Origin: Acinetobacter bouvetii
GTDB lineage: Bacteria; Pseudomonadota; Gammaproteobacteria; Pseudomonadales; Moraxellaceae
NCBI RefSeq assembly: GCF_902753875.1
Contig: NZ_CADDTS010000004.1
Coordinates: forward strand, 62,001 to 126,000
Direction: 5' to 3'
DNA: 64,000 nt
Shown: positions 9,787 through 19,527 of the stretch, in pieces
Layout of the letters: every line of letters begins with the position of its first letter
Position numbering within the stretch: position 1 is the stretch's first letter
The notes under the pieces: generated by a model
What the model was told of the DNA's origin: nothing
The model's input: only the letters and a program-made list of their open reading frames with translations
Databases searched by the model: none
Made by a program: the position numbers and the translations under genes

Positions 9787-9813
9787 AAAAAGCCTTCGAT
9801 ATGAAGGCTTTTT
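9787..9813. terminator. Bidirectional terminator
   Basis: AAAAAGCCTTC (9787-9797) pairs with GAAGGCTTTTT (9803-9813). It can end transcription from either side. Confidence 0.85.
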
Positions 9814-9903
9814 AATAGGGTTTTTAAAAAATAATTTTCCAATCACTACAAGTTGTTCGTAATCCCAAAATCAAAAATAGATTTTAGAAGATATTGAATT
9901 TAT

Positions 9904-10114
9904 GAGTGTGGCATGGATGCCACACGTTTTACATCCCTTGCGCTGCATTTTAAAGCAGTGCTTAAAACTGGCTCAGGATGTCGTGTATGGGAAACAAAAG
10001 GTTTTTCTTGCGGACTCAAAATATATTTTGAGATCCTCATTTTGACCTTTCAAAAGTAGCAGTATTGCCTACACGAAGGTATCAAAATGCAATCCCTTGA
10101 ATGAGGCAGTGCTG
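9904..10114 (-). repeat. Dispersed multi-hairpin intergenic repeat, copy B (inverted, interrupted)
   Basis: Read on the minus strand this shares GTAGGCAATACTGCTACTTT, then CCTTTTGTTTCCCATACACG, and ends in the perfect hairpin GTGTGGCATCCATGCCACAC, all matching copy C at 31.6-31.7 kb. Between these blocks it carries extra sequence that replaces half of the first and second stems, including a separate TCAAAATATATTTTGA palindrome. The repeat fills most of the 393-base gap between the flavoprotein gene and phrB; I see no gene there. Confidence 0.7.
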
Positions 10115-10168
10115 ATTTAAAAATCTGATATTGAACATTTTTGATTTATGAAACACATCGAATGTGAG

Positions 10169-11590
10169 TTAACTGTTTTTAAATGCTTCAATCGCCCGAA
10201 CCCGGGAAGATTTTAAATCGACAATCGGTTTAGGATAATCGAGCCGAAGGTCGGGGTTTTTGGCATAGGGTTCATGGATGGTTTTGGCATCCAGATGAGC
10301 CAGTTCAGGCACCCACTGGCGAATATAATTGCCATCATGATCAAATTTTTGCGATTGACTAATCGGATTGAAAATACGGAAATAGGGCACAGCATCCATC
10401 CCGGTAGATGCACACCATTGCCAGCCACCGTTATTGGCCGCCAAATCTCCATCAATTAAATGTTGCATAAACCATGCTTCGCCCAGCCGCCAGTCAATCA
10501 GCAGGTTTTTACTCAGAAACATCGCGGTGATCATGCGCACCCGGTTATGCATCCAGCCAGTGGCAAGCATCTGGCGCATGCCGGCATCCACAATCGGAAT
10601 TCCGGTTTCACCCTGTTGCCAGGCAGCCAAGTCTTCAGGCGCATCACGCCACGGAATGTTGCGGGTCGAGTCTTTAAACGGGGCATGCTTTGAAAGTTTG
10701 GGAAAATCAAACAAAGTATGCAGATAAAACTCGCGCCACAACAGCTCGTCCAGCCAGGTTTGTTGACCCGGATGTTCAATATGAAAATGTCCTTGCTGGG
10801 CACGGAACAGGGCTTGTAGCGATTGGCGGATGGAAAGCATGCCGATATTCAAATAGGGCGATAATCGGCTGGTGCTGTCCAAAGCAGGGAAGTCCCTTTC
10901 CTGATGATAATACTGAACCTGATGTTCAATAAAATCATCCAGTAACCCTAAAACCTCAGCTTCATTGACCGACCAGGCGAGACTGGCGGCATCGGCGAAA
11001 AGGCTGGAGTCTGCTATGGGACCATCAACCGAAGCGGAATCCCATAAATCATGCGGTGGTAACGGCGCTTGTGCCTGAATAGGAGGATAGCACTGAGGCA
11101 GGCTGAGACTTAAGTGCTCATAGCATTTTTTCTTGAAGGCGCTAAACACCTGATAGGGTTGCCCGGATTGATTGCGAATTGTGACCAGCGGAAACAGCGT
11201 ACGGTCATGATAGAGATTGAAGACGATGCCATTTTTTTCGAGTAGCGTTTGAACATGCAGATCTCGGCTTAATTCATTGACGCCCACTTCAATATTGGCA
11301 TGCAGGGCATCAATATTCAGTTGTTGCGCGAGCTGGAGCAGTATTGCTGGAATATCTTTCCAGAGGGGTACTTCTTGCACAATCAGGGGAATATTGTAGC
11401 TTTGAAGTTCTAATTTGAGTTGCTGTAATCGTCTGAGATAAAACTCATTTTTGATTTGGGCATCCTGATGTAAGGCCGACTGTGCGGGAGATCGGATTGC
11501 CAAAGCAATACAGGGACCGGCCTGTGTTGCCTGCCAAAGCGCAGTATGGTCATGAATTCTTAAATCTTGTCGAAACCAAATCAGTTGCAT
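10169..11590 (-). CDS. phrB: Deoxyribodipyrimidine photolyase (class I CPD)
   Basis: Photolyase splits cyclobutane pyrimidine dimers with blue light, using FADH and an antenna pigment. The 473-residue protein starts LIWFRQDLRIHDHTALWQA (antenna Rossmann domain) and ends with the FAD-binding domain: WLDELLWREFY, GIPIVDAGMRQMLATGWMHNRVRM and DGDLAANNGGWQWCASTGMDAVPYFRIFNP, all diagnostic. The gene stands alone on the minus strand. Its length and motifs are those of an active enzyme. Confidence 0.96.
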   Translation of the reverse strand: MQLIWFRQDLRIHDHTALWQATQAGPCIALAIRSPAQSALHQDAQIKNEFYLRRLQQLKLELQSYNIPLIVQEVPLWKDIPAILLQLAQQLNIDALHANIEVGVNELSRDLHVQTLLEKNGIVFNLYHDRTLFPLVTIRNQSGQPYQVFSAFKKKCYEHLSLSLPQCYPPIQAQAPLPPHDLWDSASVDGPIADSSLFADAASLAWSVNEAEVLGLLDDFIEHQVQYYHQERDFPALDSTSRLSPYLNIGMLSIRQSLQALFRAQQGHFHIEHPGQQTWLDELLWREFYLHTLFDFPKLSKHAPFKDSTRNIPWRDAPEDLAAWQQGETGIPIVDAGMRQMLATGWMHNRVRMITAMFLSKNLLIDWRLGEAWFMQHLIDGDLAANNGGWQWCASTGMDAVPYFRIFNPISQSQKFDHDGNYIRQWVPELAHLDAKTIHEPYAKNPDLRLDYPKPIVDLKSSRVRAIEAFKNS

Positions 11591-11689
11591 GAGAATTGAA
11601 AAGCTCTTTAGGCCATTATATTTATCATTATTCTAAGGAATAACACGGTTTAAACCTAGTTTTGAACCTTTAGGAGCCGATTTGGACAT

Positions 11690-11719
11690 AAAAAATCCCT
11701 CAAGCCGAGCCTTGAGGGA
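11690..11719 (-). terminator. Terminator after sfnG
   Basis: On the minus strand TCCCTCAAG pairs with CTTGAGGGA (11696-11704 with 11711-11719) and is followed by TTTTTTATG. It ends the msuE-sfnG transcript. Confidence 0.85.
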
Positions 11720-11772
11720 AAGTTGGAGATTCCGTGATGATGTTATTTGGCTGCTAAGCCTGGTGATTAAAC

Positions 11773-12879
11773 TTATGCAGATTTAGCCTGCACAAGCGGT
11801 TGTTGCTCAGCTTCTAGCACACGAACCAATGGCAACACTTTTTGTCCAAAATATTCCACTTCTTCAATAAAGTGTAAAAAGCCTGACAGAATCAAGTCGA
11901 CGCCGACTGCTTTCAGCGCAACAATGCGTTCAGCAATTTGCTGTGGAGTACCAATCAGGTTGGTTTTGAAGCCGTCGTTATACTGCACCAGATCTTCAAA
12001 GGTCGATTTCGCCCAGTTACCTTCACCTTCTGCTGTTGCTGCACCTGCTTCACGGGTCGCATCACCAAAGGAATTTACGGCCTGAATATTGGCTTTATCA
12101 ATAATTTCCTGTAGTACGGCTTTGGCTTCTTCTTCCGTGTCACGGGCGATGATAAAAGCATTTACTCCGATTTTAACCTGATGGTTATTGGCCTTGGCTT
12201 TTTCACGAATGTCATCAATCTGTTTCTTAATTTCTTCAGGCGTATTGCCATTGGTAAAGTACCAGTCAGACACGCGAGAAGCCATATCACGTGCAGCGCG
12301 TGAGCTACCACCCTGAAAGATTTCAATATGCGGCTTTTGTAGCGGTTTAGGCGACAGGGTGTAATCCTTGAACTGATAGTATTTACCATCAAAACTGAAA
12401 TTATCCTGTGTCCAGACGCCTTTTAAGCTGCGAATGAATTCTTCCGAACGTGCATAACGCTGATCGTGCTCTGGCCATTCTTCACCAATGGCATCGAATT
12501 CGCCACGAAACCAGCCACTGACCACATTAATGGCAATACGACCCTGCGTCAGATGATCAATGGTAGCCAATTGCTTGGCAGCCAGTGCAGGTTTCCATGG
12601 ACCCGGCAAGATTGCTGCAATCACTTTCAAACGCTCTGTTTTCGCCAGGATGCCATGACTAAAACTGACCGATTCATGCTGATTTTCTGCATTATAACCT
12701 GCAGTAAAGCGGATCTGGGTTAGGGCATAATCGAAACCGCTTTTTTCGGCAGCTTGCGCCAGACGGACGTTATATTCATAACTCCAGTCTGTGCGCTGTT
12801 CAATATTGCTCACGACCAAGCCGCCGCTGACATTAGGTACCCAGTACGCAAAAGTTATCTTTTTATCTTGTTGTGACAT
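11773..12879 (-). CDS. sfnG: FMNH2-dependent dimethyl sulfone monooxygenase
   Basis: SfnG converts dimethyl sulfone to methanesulfinate using reduced FMN, letting cells use organosulfur when sulfate is scarce. This 368-residue protein has the luciferase-like (LLM) barrel: FAYWVPNVSGGLVVSNIEQRT at the start, LTQGRIAINVVSGWFRGEFDAIGEEWPEHDQRYARSEEF in the middle, IFQGGSSRAARDMASRVSDWYFTNG and a LSGFLHFIEEVEYFGQKVLP ending typical of the SsuD/SfnG group. The start to RTDWSYEYNVRLAQAAE resembles SfnG more than SsuD. It lies 30 bases after msuE, which supplies FMNH2. The start follows AGAGGG. Confidence 0.85.
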   Translation of the reverse strand: MSQQDKKITFAYWVPNVSGGLVVSNIEQRTDWSYEYNVRLAQAAEKSGFDYALTQIRFTAGYNAENQHESVSFSHGILAKTERLKVIAAILPGPWKPALAAKQLATIDHLTQGRIAINVVSGWFRGEFDAIGEEWPEHDQRYARSEEFIRSLKGVWTQDNFSFDGKYYQFKDYTLSPKPLQKPHIEIFQGGSSRAARDMASRVSDWYFTNGNTPEEIKKQIDDIREKAKANNHQVKIGVNAFIIARDTEEEAKAVLQEIIDKANIQAVNSFGDATREAGAATAEGEGNWAKSTFEDLVQYNDGFKTNLIGTPQQIAERIVALKAVGVDLILSGFLHFIEEVEYFGQKVLPLVRVLEAEQQPLVQAKSA

Positions 12880-12909
12880 GTGAAAACCCTCTGAATGCTG
12901 AGATTGTTT

Positions 12910-13641
12910 TTAAGCGACTTGTGGCTTGGCTTTGTTGTGATGCAGACGTGATTCAGCTGCATCCAGATTCGGCACAGCAGCGGATGGTAAAACTTCCTCT
13001 TGTTCGATCTGTTTGTTGATGCCCAAATTTTGATTGGCTTGTTGAGTTTTTTCTTTTACCACTTCTGCACGTTGGCCTTTTGCTGGTGCCCACTCCAGAA
13101 TAGGCAGCGCACGTGCAACAGCTAAAGTGATGCGGTCGCGCAGCAATTCGCTGTGAATGGTGTATTCAGGGGTAAAGTCTTTGTCAGTTGCATATACGCC
13201 AATCGGTAAAGTTTGCGCCTGAAAGAAGCTGAATAAAGGGCGCAACTGGTGTTCGAGCACCAAGGCATGACGTTCACTACCACCAGATGCTGCAAGCAAT
13301 ACAGGTACGTCTACCAGTGCAGTTTGTTCAACAAAGTCGAAGAAGTGTTTGAACAGGCCGGTAAATGAAGCGCGATAAACCGGTGTACCTACAATCAGCG
13401 CATCTGCTGCTTCAACAGCTGCAAGGTCATCCTGTACGCGCTGTGGCAGTTGGTTACGGTAAATTGCACCACCAAGCAAATGTCCAATTTCACTGAATTT
13501 AATAAAATGGACATTAATCGGAGTGGCTTCACCCAGTTCATTCAGAATTTCCTGAACCAGTGCTTCGGTTTTAGATGGATTATTTAAGCCACCAGATACA
13601 GCCACAATATTTAATGGTTTTTGTGCATTTAGAATAGACAT
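12910..13641 (-). CDS. msuE: NADH-dependent FMN reductase
   Basis: This flavodoxin-like reductase supplies FMNH2 to the monooxygenase encoded just downstream. The N-terminus NIVAVSGGLNNPSKTEALV binds FMN phosphate and GTPVYRASFTGLFKHFFDFVEQ is the family loop. The C-terminus is longer than a bare MsuE domain (about 60 extra polar residues, AEVVKEKTQQANQNLGINK). I start at ATG 13641 (SILNAQKPL); upstream in-frame residues are not family-like. Two-gene operon with sfnG; expression is probably raised by sulfur limitation, though no regulator sits beside it. Confidence 0.85.
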   Translation of the reverse strand: MSILNAQKPLNIVAVSGGLNNPSKTEALVQEILNELGEATPINVHFIKFSEIGHLLGGAIYRNQLPQRVQDDLAAVEAADALIVGTPVYRASFTGLFKHFFDFVEQTALVDVPVLLAASGGSERHALVLEHQLRPLFSFFQAQTLPIGVYATDKDFTPEYTIHSELLRDRITLAVARALPILEWAPAKGQRAEVVKEKTQQANQNLGINKQIEQEEVLPSAAVPNLDAAESRLHHNKAKPQVA

Positions 13642-14008
13642 TTTCAAACAACCTAAAACATAAAATCTCGGAATGTGTTTATTAATCAACAGTTGGCATA
13701 TTCTGTAAAATAAACATATAAAGAAAAGTTATCTGATTTTAAGATATAAAAAAAAATGGTCTTAAAATGCACGTTTATATTAATTAATATTTTGATTTTT
13801 AAGTTTATATTGATTATTAATAAGTATTTTTAGCTGCACGATAAAATTTATATCAAAATATGATTAGATTCGATGATTTTTAGAAAAACCTTAAAAAAAA
13901 GGATTTTTTGGAAAAATAATGGGTGATAAGGCGAAAAAAGTCATTGATTGCATATCCTTAATAGCAGTTGTGTGGTTAGAATAGCCCTTAATGTGCACAA
14001 GATCTTTC
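13642..14008. other. Gene-free divergent promoter region between msuE and the response regulator
   Basis: Extremely AT-rich stretch that must hold the promoters of both flanking genes. A weak hairpin (AAAAACCTT/AAGGATTTTT, around 13883-13908) is visible. I see no sigma-54 type -24/-12 pair and no open frame worth calling. Confidence 0.5.
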
Positions 14009-14668
14009 ATGTCGCTTATGAATATTTTAATCGTTGATGATCATCCGCTATTTCGTCATGCCTTGATTCAGGCTGTTCGTTATAGCTTACCGCAAGCTCA
14101 AATTCATGAAACAGCTGCAGTAAATGAGTTTTATGAACGCTTAGACAATGGACCGGAACCGGATCTGGTATTACTGGATCTTAATTTACCGGGAGCTTCT
14201 GGTTTTTCTGCTTTAGTCCATGTCCGTGCACAATATCCATCGATTCCGATTATCGTGGTTTCTGCACATGAAGAAGTCTCGATTATTCAACGTGCGATTG
14301 CTCATGGTGCAATGGGCTATATTCCAAAATCTGCGCATCCTAGCCATATTGGTGAGGCAATTCGTCAGGTGCTGGAAGGGGAGATCTGGTTACCGCCAAA
14401 CTTGCCGGCCAATATGAATTTTGATCCGCGTGCGGCAGATGAAACTGCACTGGCAGAGCGTATCCAGTCGCTGACACCGCAACAATTCCGAGTCTTGATG
14501 ATGGTGGCGGAAGGTTTGCTGAACAAACAGATTGCTTATGAGCTGGATGTATCTGAAGCGACCATTAAGGCACATGTCACTGCTATTTTCCGTAAACTGA
14601 ATGTACAGAACCGTACTCAGGCGGTGTTGGCCATCAGTGCCCTGAATATTGAAGACAAGAAAATGTAA
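14009..14668 (+). CDS. NarL/LuxR-family response regulator (CrbR/ErdR-like)
   Basis: Receiver domain (ILIVDDHPLFRHAL, phospho-acceptor Asp in LVLLDLNLPG at about residue 57, conserved Lys in GYIPKSAH) followed by a LuxR helix-turn-helix (LTPQQFRVLMMVAEGLLNKQIAYELDVSEATIKAHVTAIFRKL). Its neighbour across one unrelated gene is the SSF-hybrid histidine kinase, and acs and actP flank the set, matching the CrbS/CrbR (MxtR/ErdR) acetate-switch systems of other gammaproteobacteria. The start is uncertain: 13991, 14009 and 14018 are all in frame with weak ribosome binding sites. Confidence 0.85.
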   Translation: MSLMNILIVDDHPLFRHALIQAVRYSLPQAQIHETAAVNEFYERLDNGPEPDLVLLDLNLPGASGFSALVHVRAQYPSIPIIVVSAHEEVSIIQRAIAHGAMGYIPKSAHPSHIGEAIRQVLEGEIWLPPNLPANMNFDPRAADETALAERIQSLTPQQFRVLMMVAEGLLNKQIAYELDVSEATIKAHVTAIFRKLNVQNRTQAVLAISALNIEDKKM

Positions 14669-14693
14669 TCGCTTTGCATATAGCGGTGAATGA

Positions 14694-14722
14694 AAAAGGC
14701 ACTTGATGAAAGTGCCTTTTTT
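14694..14722 (+). terminator. Terminator after the response regulator
   Basis: AAAAGGCACTT (14694-14704) pairs with AAGTGCCTTTT within 14710-14722 and continues into a T run. Confidence 0.85.
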
Positions 14723-14779
14723 TTATGCCAAATTTTTAGATCAGCGATAGTTTAAAACGAGAGTATCTGAATGACTGGA

Positions 14780-15544
14780 TTAAGCAACACAGCTTTGTTT
14801 CGGCGTCAGGTCGGTGCAAAACAAGGGATTGAGTGCACATTGCAGATCATCAATCTGTTCCTGTGACACATAGTGCTTTTCTTTGAGATATTCAGCCACA
14901 CTGTCATCACGTAAACTCAAGAAGGCTGCATCATAGACGCCTAAATCGACAAATAACGCTGCTGTTTCCAGGCTGTTAAAACGGTCCAGATAGACATCAT
15001 TGCCGTACATCAAGAAAATATGATCTTCATTGGCATGTGGATTAACACTCAAATGTTTGGCCAGTTCTAGCGGTGGGGTTTTAATAAACAGCAGATCAGA
15101 CAATTCGTCAAATTGGGTAGTATCCAGAACATGATCGTCAGTTTTGACTTTTCCAAGCCATGCTTTAAACACCAGCACGGCACCGCCACGTAACAGCATG
15201 CTCCAGATTTGATGACGGACTTCATCATTCAAGTCACGAGATTCGGCCTCTAAAGCCTGAATGAGTTTGTCTTCCTGCTCTGCAAGTCGATCAAACAGAC
15301 CTAAACCTTGTGGCTTATAGGCTGCGGGAGTGAATACATCGAAATTCAGTTCAGCAAATACCTGCAAGGCAAGGGGTACAGCACTTTGATATAAGGTATT
15401 TAACGCCTGAATATGGGTGTCATTCAATTTACTGTTAAATAATTCAGTCCATTGAATTTCAGGCAAAAGCGCATTGCTGCCGTATTGTCGGTAAAACTGT
15501 TGTGATTGATCTAGATCTTGGCTTATAGCTTCAGAAATGTTCAT
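14780..15544 (-). CDS. Uncharacterised 254-residue protein
   Basis: I do not recognise a family. The protein is soluble and acidic, with no signal peptide or membrane helix. It looks mostly helical (DLDQSQQFYRQYG, DRLAEQEDKLIQALEAE, EVRHQIWSMLLRGGAVLVFKAWLG) and has a cysteine-containing tail (QCALNPLFCTDLTPKQSC). AGGAG seven bases upstream supports the start. It lies between the acetate response regulator and its likely kinase, on the kinase strand, but a strong hairpin and about 400 bases separate it from the kinase gene, so shared transcription is unlikely. Confidence 0.7.
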   Translation of the reverse strand: MNISEAISQDLDQSQQFYRQYGSNALLPEIQWTELFNSKLNDTHIQALNTLYQSAVPLALQVFAELNFDVFTPAAYKPQGLGLFDRLAEQEDKLIQALEAESRDLNDEVRHQIWSMLLRGGAVLVFKAWLGKVKTDDHVLDTTQFDELSDLLFIKTPPLELAKHLSVNPHANEDHIFLMYGNDVYLDRFNSLETAALFVDLGVYDAAFLSLRDDSVAEYLKEKHYVSQEQIDDLQCALNPLFCTDLTPKQSCVA

Positions 15545-15960
15545 CTTTAAACTCCTGTATTGGGTAGGATGATCAGTTTCCTCAGCGTCATGTTTTAATG
15601 GACTTTTAGAATATAAAAACTGATCTTTTCTGGTTCTTATATATGCGCGAGACCCTAGATGAACGGTATACGACTAAAGTTGTAGAATGGATTTTTTTGC
15701 ATAAAAACACATTTAAAATTAATTAATTATAAAATTGTAACTAAGTATACAAGTGTATATTTAAATTTTGATGATCTTTGCCATAGCAAATGCCAGATTG
15801 AAATTTTTGGTCAATCATGACTGCTCAAAAAATCTACTTTTTGAGCAGTTTTGCCTAAAGTAAAAAATAAATTGCTAATGAGCTTAAAAAATACTGAATT
15901 TAGACATCAAAGCGCCCATTTCAAAAGTTTGAAATGGGCGCTTGACGGTTTATCGTAAAC
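15545..15960. other. Intergenic region with an isolated perfect hairpin
   Basis: No gene seen. It holds a perfect 12-bp hairpin, ACTGCTCAAAAA/TTTTTGAGCAGT (15820-15849, six-base loop), and the kinase terminator at 15910-15943. The hairpin is followed on the plus strand by TTTGCC and could end an unseen plus-strand transcript. Confidence 0.5.
15910..15943 (-). terminator. Strong palindrome after the histidine kinase gene
   Basis: AAGCGCCCATTTCAAA (15910-15925) and its exact complement (15928-15943) are separated by two bases. It lies 17 bases beyond the kinase stop codon. There is no clean T run, so termination is probable rather than certain. Confidence 0.6.
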
Positions 15961-18900
15961 TTAAGAATTGGAGATTTTTAAGCCCGATAACCAGGAACGA
16001 AGTGAGGCTGGTTTTAGCGGTTTTTTCAGCAGCACAATGTTCAGTTCTTTTAAATGCTGTGGCAATTCAGGATCGGAATCCGCAGTAATGAGCGCCACAG
16101 GAACCTGCTCCTGACGATTTTCCAGAATGAAATCCAGACCAATCTTGTTGTTATTCAGATGCTGATCGACTAACCAGACTTGAATATTTTCTTGCTGGAT
16201 GAGTTCGAGCGCCTGTTCCGGTTCAGTCGCCTTAAACACTTGATAGCCCCATTTGGTCAGCAAGGTCGACATGCCTTCCAAAATGGTTTCATCATTGTCC
16301 AGACATAAAATTTTATAGGCCTTGCTCTTCAGTGGCGTGGCTTGCACAGGGGCGGCCACCACTTTAGGAGCTTCTACAATCGGCACTTCAATCATGAAGC
16401 AAGACCCCTTGCCATATTCTGAATAGACATGCACCGGGTAGTCCAGCAGGCTGGTCATGCGCTGTACAATGGCCAAGCCCAGTCCCAGACCTTGCTCGCC
16501 CCAAGGTGAGGTATGACCACAGCGCTCAAACTCCTGAAACAGCTTTATACGCTGTTCTTCGGCAATCCCCGGACCGGTATCCCAGACCCCAATCCGGATG
16601 TGCTGAGGTTTTTCTGCCGAGCGCAATACACCCACAATGACACGACCTTTGGCGGTATAGCGCAGGGCATTACTCACAAAGTTCTGAATAATCCGGCGAA
16701 TCCACTGCGGATCGGTATCAATCCAGAACTGTGCGTCATGCACACTGAAGCGAATGCCGCGTTGTGCTGCAATCGATTTAAATTGCAGTTCCAAATCACT
16801 TAATAAGTCATGCAATGGATAAGGCTGGCGTTTTGGCTGAATAGTGCCTCCTTCCAGACGGGCAATATCCAGCAGGGCGGACAGCATACTTTCGGCCCCA
16901 TGCAAGGCACGATCCAGCTGTTGCAAGGTCTTGCGGTCTTCGTCCGACTGCACGCTTTGCTCTAAAGCGGTACTGAACAAACGCGCGGCATGCATTGGTT
17001 GTAATAAGTCGTGGCTGGCTGCGGCAATAAATCGGCTTTTCGACATATTGGCACGGTCAGCTTGTTCGCGTGCCAGTTGCTGCTCTGAAAGTGCATCGGC
17101 CAGCTGCTGGGTCCGATCTTGCACCCGGGCTTCCAGTACCGCTTCATTTTCACGGAAGGCGGTAATGTCGGCAAAAGTCGTGACAAAACCACCACCTTCA
17201 ATCGGGTTACCACGCATCTGAATGACCCGGCCATCTTTACGAATCCGTTCAAATTCATGCGCGCTGCCCATGGTCATCCAGTGAATTCGTTTGCGCACGT
17301 GTTCTTCGACCGAACCTGGGCCACATTCACCGCGCTCGGCGTTATAACGGATCAGGTCTGAAATCGGACAGCCGACATAGACAATATCTTTAGGATAATC
17401 AAACAGTTTCAGGTATTGATTGTTCCAGGCCACCAGACACATGTTTTCATCCACCACACTGACCCCTTGGGTCATATGGTCAATCATGGTCATGATCAGG
17501 TTCTGGTTAAAGCGCTGCCATTGCGAAGCCTGATCCAGAATGTTGGCGACCTGACCCAGTGCCAGGCCGTTATTGACCATGGCCGTAGTCAGCAGGGTAC
17601 GAGCGGAAGCAGCGCCAATCGTTCCGGCAAGGTATTGTTCAGTGAAACGCCACCACATGCCATTGGCATTGCTATTTTCATTCAATATCACATTATTTTG
17701 CGCACAGAACTGGCGAAAAGCTTGGGTTGCTGCCCCTTCACCGGTAATGCGTTTAGCCAGAGTAATTAAATCACCGACTTTCAAACGAGCCACGTCTTGG
17801 TGGGAGTAATTGATTTCACTTGAAGTGCTATGTGTAGGCAAAGGCTTGGTTTCATAATAAAAGAAACTTTCAGCCTGAATTTGCTCGGCAATACTCGGGC
17901 GGAATATACGTGACACCCACACATAAAGAATGATATTTAAACCTAATGCCCAAGTGACCCCATGGGTTAAAGGGGCAAAAGATTGAAAACCAAACAGGGC
18001 TTCTGGGCGTAGCCAGTTAATCCCCATTGGACCGGCAAGCAGGAATTGCTGGGTAAAGTGGCTGTATTCAACAGGCAGACTGCGTAGTACTGTAGGCAGC
18101 AACAGGGTATAAGCCCACATGGCAAAGCCGGCGATCAGACCAGCATACACACCTTGTTTACTTCCACCGCGCCAATATAGTCCACCAATTAAAGCAGGTG
18201 AAAATTGCGCCACTGCACTGAAGGCCAATAAACCAAATACTGAAAGCTGATCTATGTCATTAAAGAAATGGAAGAATAAAAAACCCAGTAACATGACCGC
18301 TAAAATACAGACGCGACGGGTAAATTTCAGCACCAGAGGTAAACGCTTGTCGTGGCGTGAAAGTATACCGCTACGCCATAAAGCTGGCATGATCAGGTCG
18401 TTACTCAACATGATCGACAAGGCCACTGAAGACACCAACAGCATGCCGGTAGATGCAGAAAAACCACCCAGGAATGCTAATAGGGTTAACCACTCTTGAT
18501 CATAGCTGAGGGGGAGTGACAGTACAGCGACATCAGGGATAGCTAAAAAGTGCGGTGCAGCATGTAGTGCCCAGCTGGCGATCGGAATAATGGCAATCGT
18601 GGTCAGAATCAGATAAGTGGCAAACCAGCGACGTGCACCTCGAATATGTTTCTCATCACGTAGCTCAACGACAGCGACATGGAATTGCCGTGGCAGGCAA
18701 ATAATTGCCAAAGCTGCAAGTAAGGTTTGGATCCAAAAGGTCTCCGGAACACCAAACAGTTGAACCTGTTTAAAGGTTTCTACAACATCACTGGAAATTT
18801 GTACCAGATTATCTGGCGCATCAAACACAAAAAATAAGGCTACACAGAGTAGGGCGAATAATTTGACAAAGGATTCAAAAGCCACAGCGAGCATTAAACC

Positions 18901-19452
18901 GCCATGCTGTTCGGTATTGGCAATTTGTCGGGTACCAAAAATCATGGCCAAAATGGCCAAAATTCCGGTTAAAAACAGCACGCTATTGGTGGTGCCCTGT
19001 ATACCATTATTTTCTTGCAGAATGACTGCGGCACTTAAAGCAATCGCACGCAGCTGCAAGGCTAAATAAGGAATAATGGCAATCACGGCAAGAATCGTAA
19101 CGAGAGATGCCAAAGGCCCACTCTTGCCATAACGGGCAGCTACAAAATCCGCAATGGATGAAATGGCATGATGTTGACGAACTCGTCCTAGACGACGCCA
19201 TATATCATAACCTACACCCACAAAAATTAACGGACCTAGGTAAATCGGCAGAAAGATAATGCCTTCGCGAACGGCTGCACCGGTCGCACCGTAGAATGTC
19301 CACGACGAACAATATACGCCCAGCGTTAAACTGAACAGTAACATCCGGCCACGGGTGCTTAATCGACTTGCGTGTTTTTCACCAAAAAATGCACAGATAA
19401 AAAGTAATGCGATATAAAGGGCAAGTACCCCGATGATGAGCCAACTATTCAT
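15961..19452 (-). CDS. SSF-domain hybrid sensor histidine kinase (CrbS/MxtR-like)
   Basis: This 1,163-residue inner-membrane kinase is fused to a sodium:solute symporter (SSF) domain. Residues 1 to about 500 form a dozen helices (CSSWTFYGATGAAVREG and QFSPALIGGLYWRGGSKQGVYAG are SSF text). A linker and PAS domain follow (MTQGVSVVDENMCLVAWN), then a coiled coil, HisKA with phospho-His H814 (AASHDLLQPMHAARLF), the ATPase (QNFVSNALRYTAKG; GLGLGLAIVQRM) and a C-terminal receiver with phospho-Asp D1096 (WLVDQHLNN). In CrbS/MxtR proteins this architecture governs acetate genes through a LuxR-type regulator, present here at 14.0 kb. It is divergent from DUF485-actP. Confidence 0.92.
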   Translation of the reverse strand: MNSWLIIGVLALYIALLFICAFFGEKHASRLSTRGRMLLFSLTLGVYCSSWTFYGATGAAVREGIIFLPIYLGPLIFVGVGYDIWRRLGRVRQHHAISSIADFVAARYGKSGPLASLVTILAVIAIIPYLALQLRAIALSAAVILQENNGIQGTTNSVLFLTGILAILAMIFGTRQIANTEQHGGLMLAVAFESFVKLFALLCVALFFVFDAPDNLVQISSDVVETFKQVQLFGVPETFWIQTLLAALAIICLPRQFHVAVVELRDEKHIRGARRWFATYLILTTIAIIPIASWALHAAPHFLAIPDVAVLSLPLSYDQEWLTLLAFLGGFSASTGMLLVSSVALSIMLSNDLIMPALWRSGILSRHDKRLPLVLKFTRRVCILAVMLLGFLFFHFFNDIDQLSVFGLLAFSAVAQFSPALIGGLYWRGGSKQGVYAGLIAGFAMWAYTLLLPTVLRSLPVEYSHFTQQFLLAGPMGINWLRPEALFGFQSFAPLTHGVTWALGLNIILYVWVSRIFRPSIAEQIQAESFFYYETKPLPTHSTSSEINYSHQDVARLKVGDLITLAKRITGEGAATQAFRQFCAQNNVILNENSNANGMWWRFTEQYLAGTIGAASARTLLTTAMVNNGLALGQVANILDQASQWQRFNQNLIMTMIDHMTQGVSVVDENMCLVAWNNQYLKLFDYPKDIVYVGCPISDLIRYNAERGECGPGSVEEHVRKRIHWMTMGSAHEFERIRKDGRVIQMRGNPIEGGGFVTTFADITAFRENEAVLEARVQDRTQQLADALSEQQLAREQADRANMSKSRFIAAASHDLLQPMHAARLFSTALEQSVQSDEDRKTLQQLDRALHGAESMLSALLDIARLEGGTIQPKRQPYPLHDLLSDLELQFKSIAAQRGIRFSVHDAQFWIDTDPQWIRRIIQNFVSNALRYTAKGRVIVGVLRSAEKPQHIRIGVWDTGPGIAEEQRIKLFQEFERCGHTSPWGEQGLGLGLAIVQRMTSLLDYPVHVYSEYGKGSCFMIEVPIVEAPKVVAAPVQATPLKSKAYKILCLDNDETILEGMSTLLTKWGYQVFKATEPEQALELIQQENIQVWLVDQHLNNNKIGLDFILENRQEQVPVALITADSDPELPQHLKELNIVLLKKPLKPASLRSWLSGLKISNS

Positions 19453-19527
19453 ATTGCCTACAGTGTAAAACTATGTCGTAATGATAACCTATCTAATAAT
19501 CTCACCGCTTTAATTGATCAAAATTTA

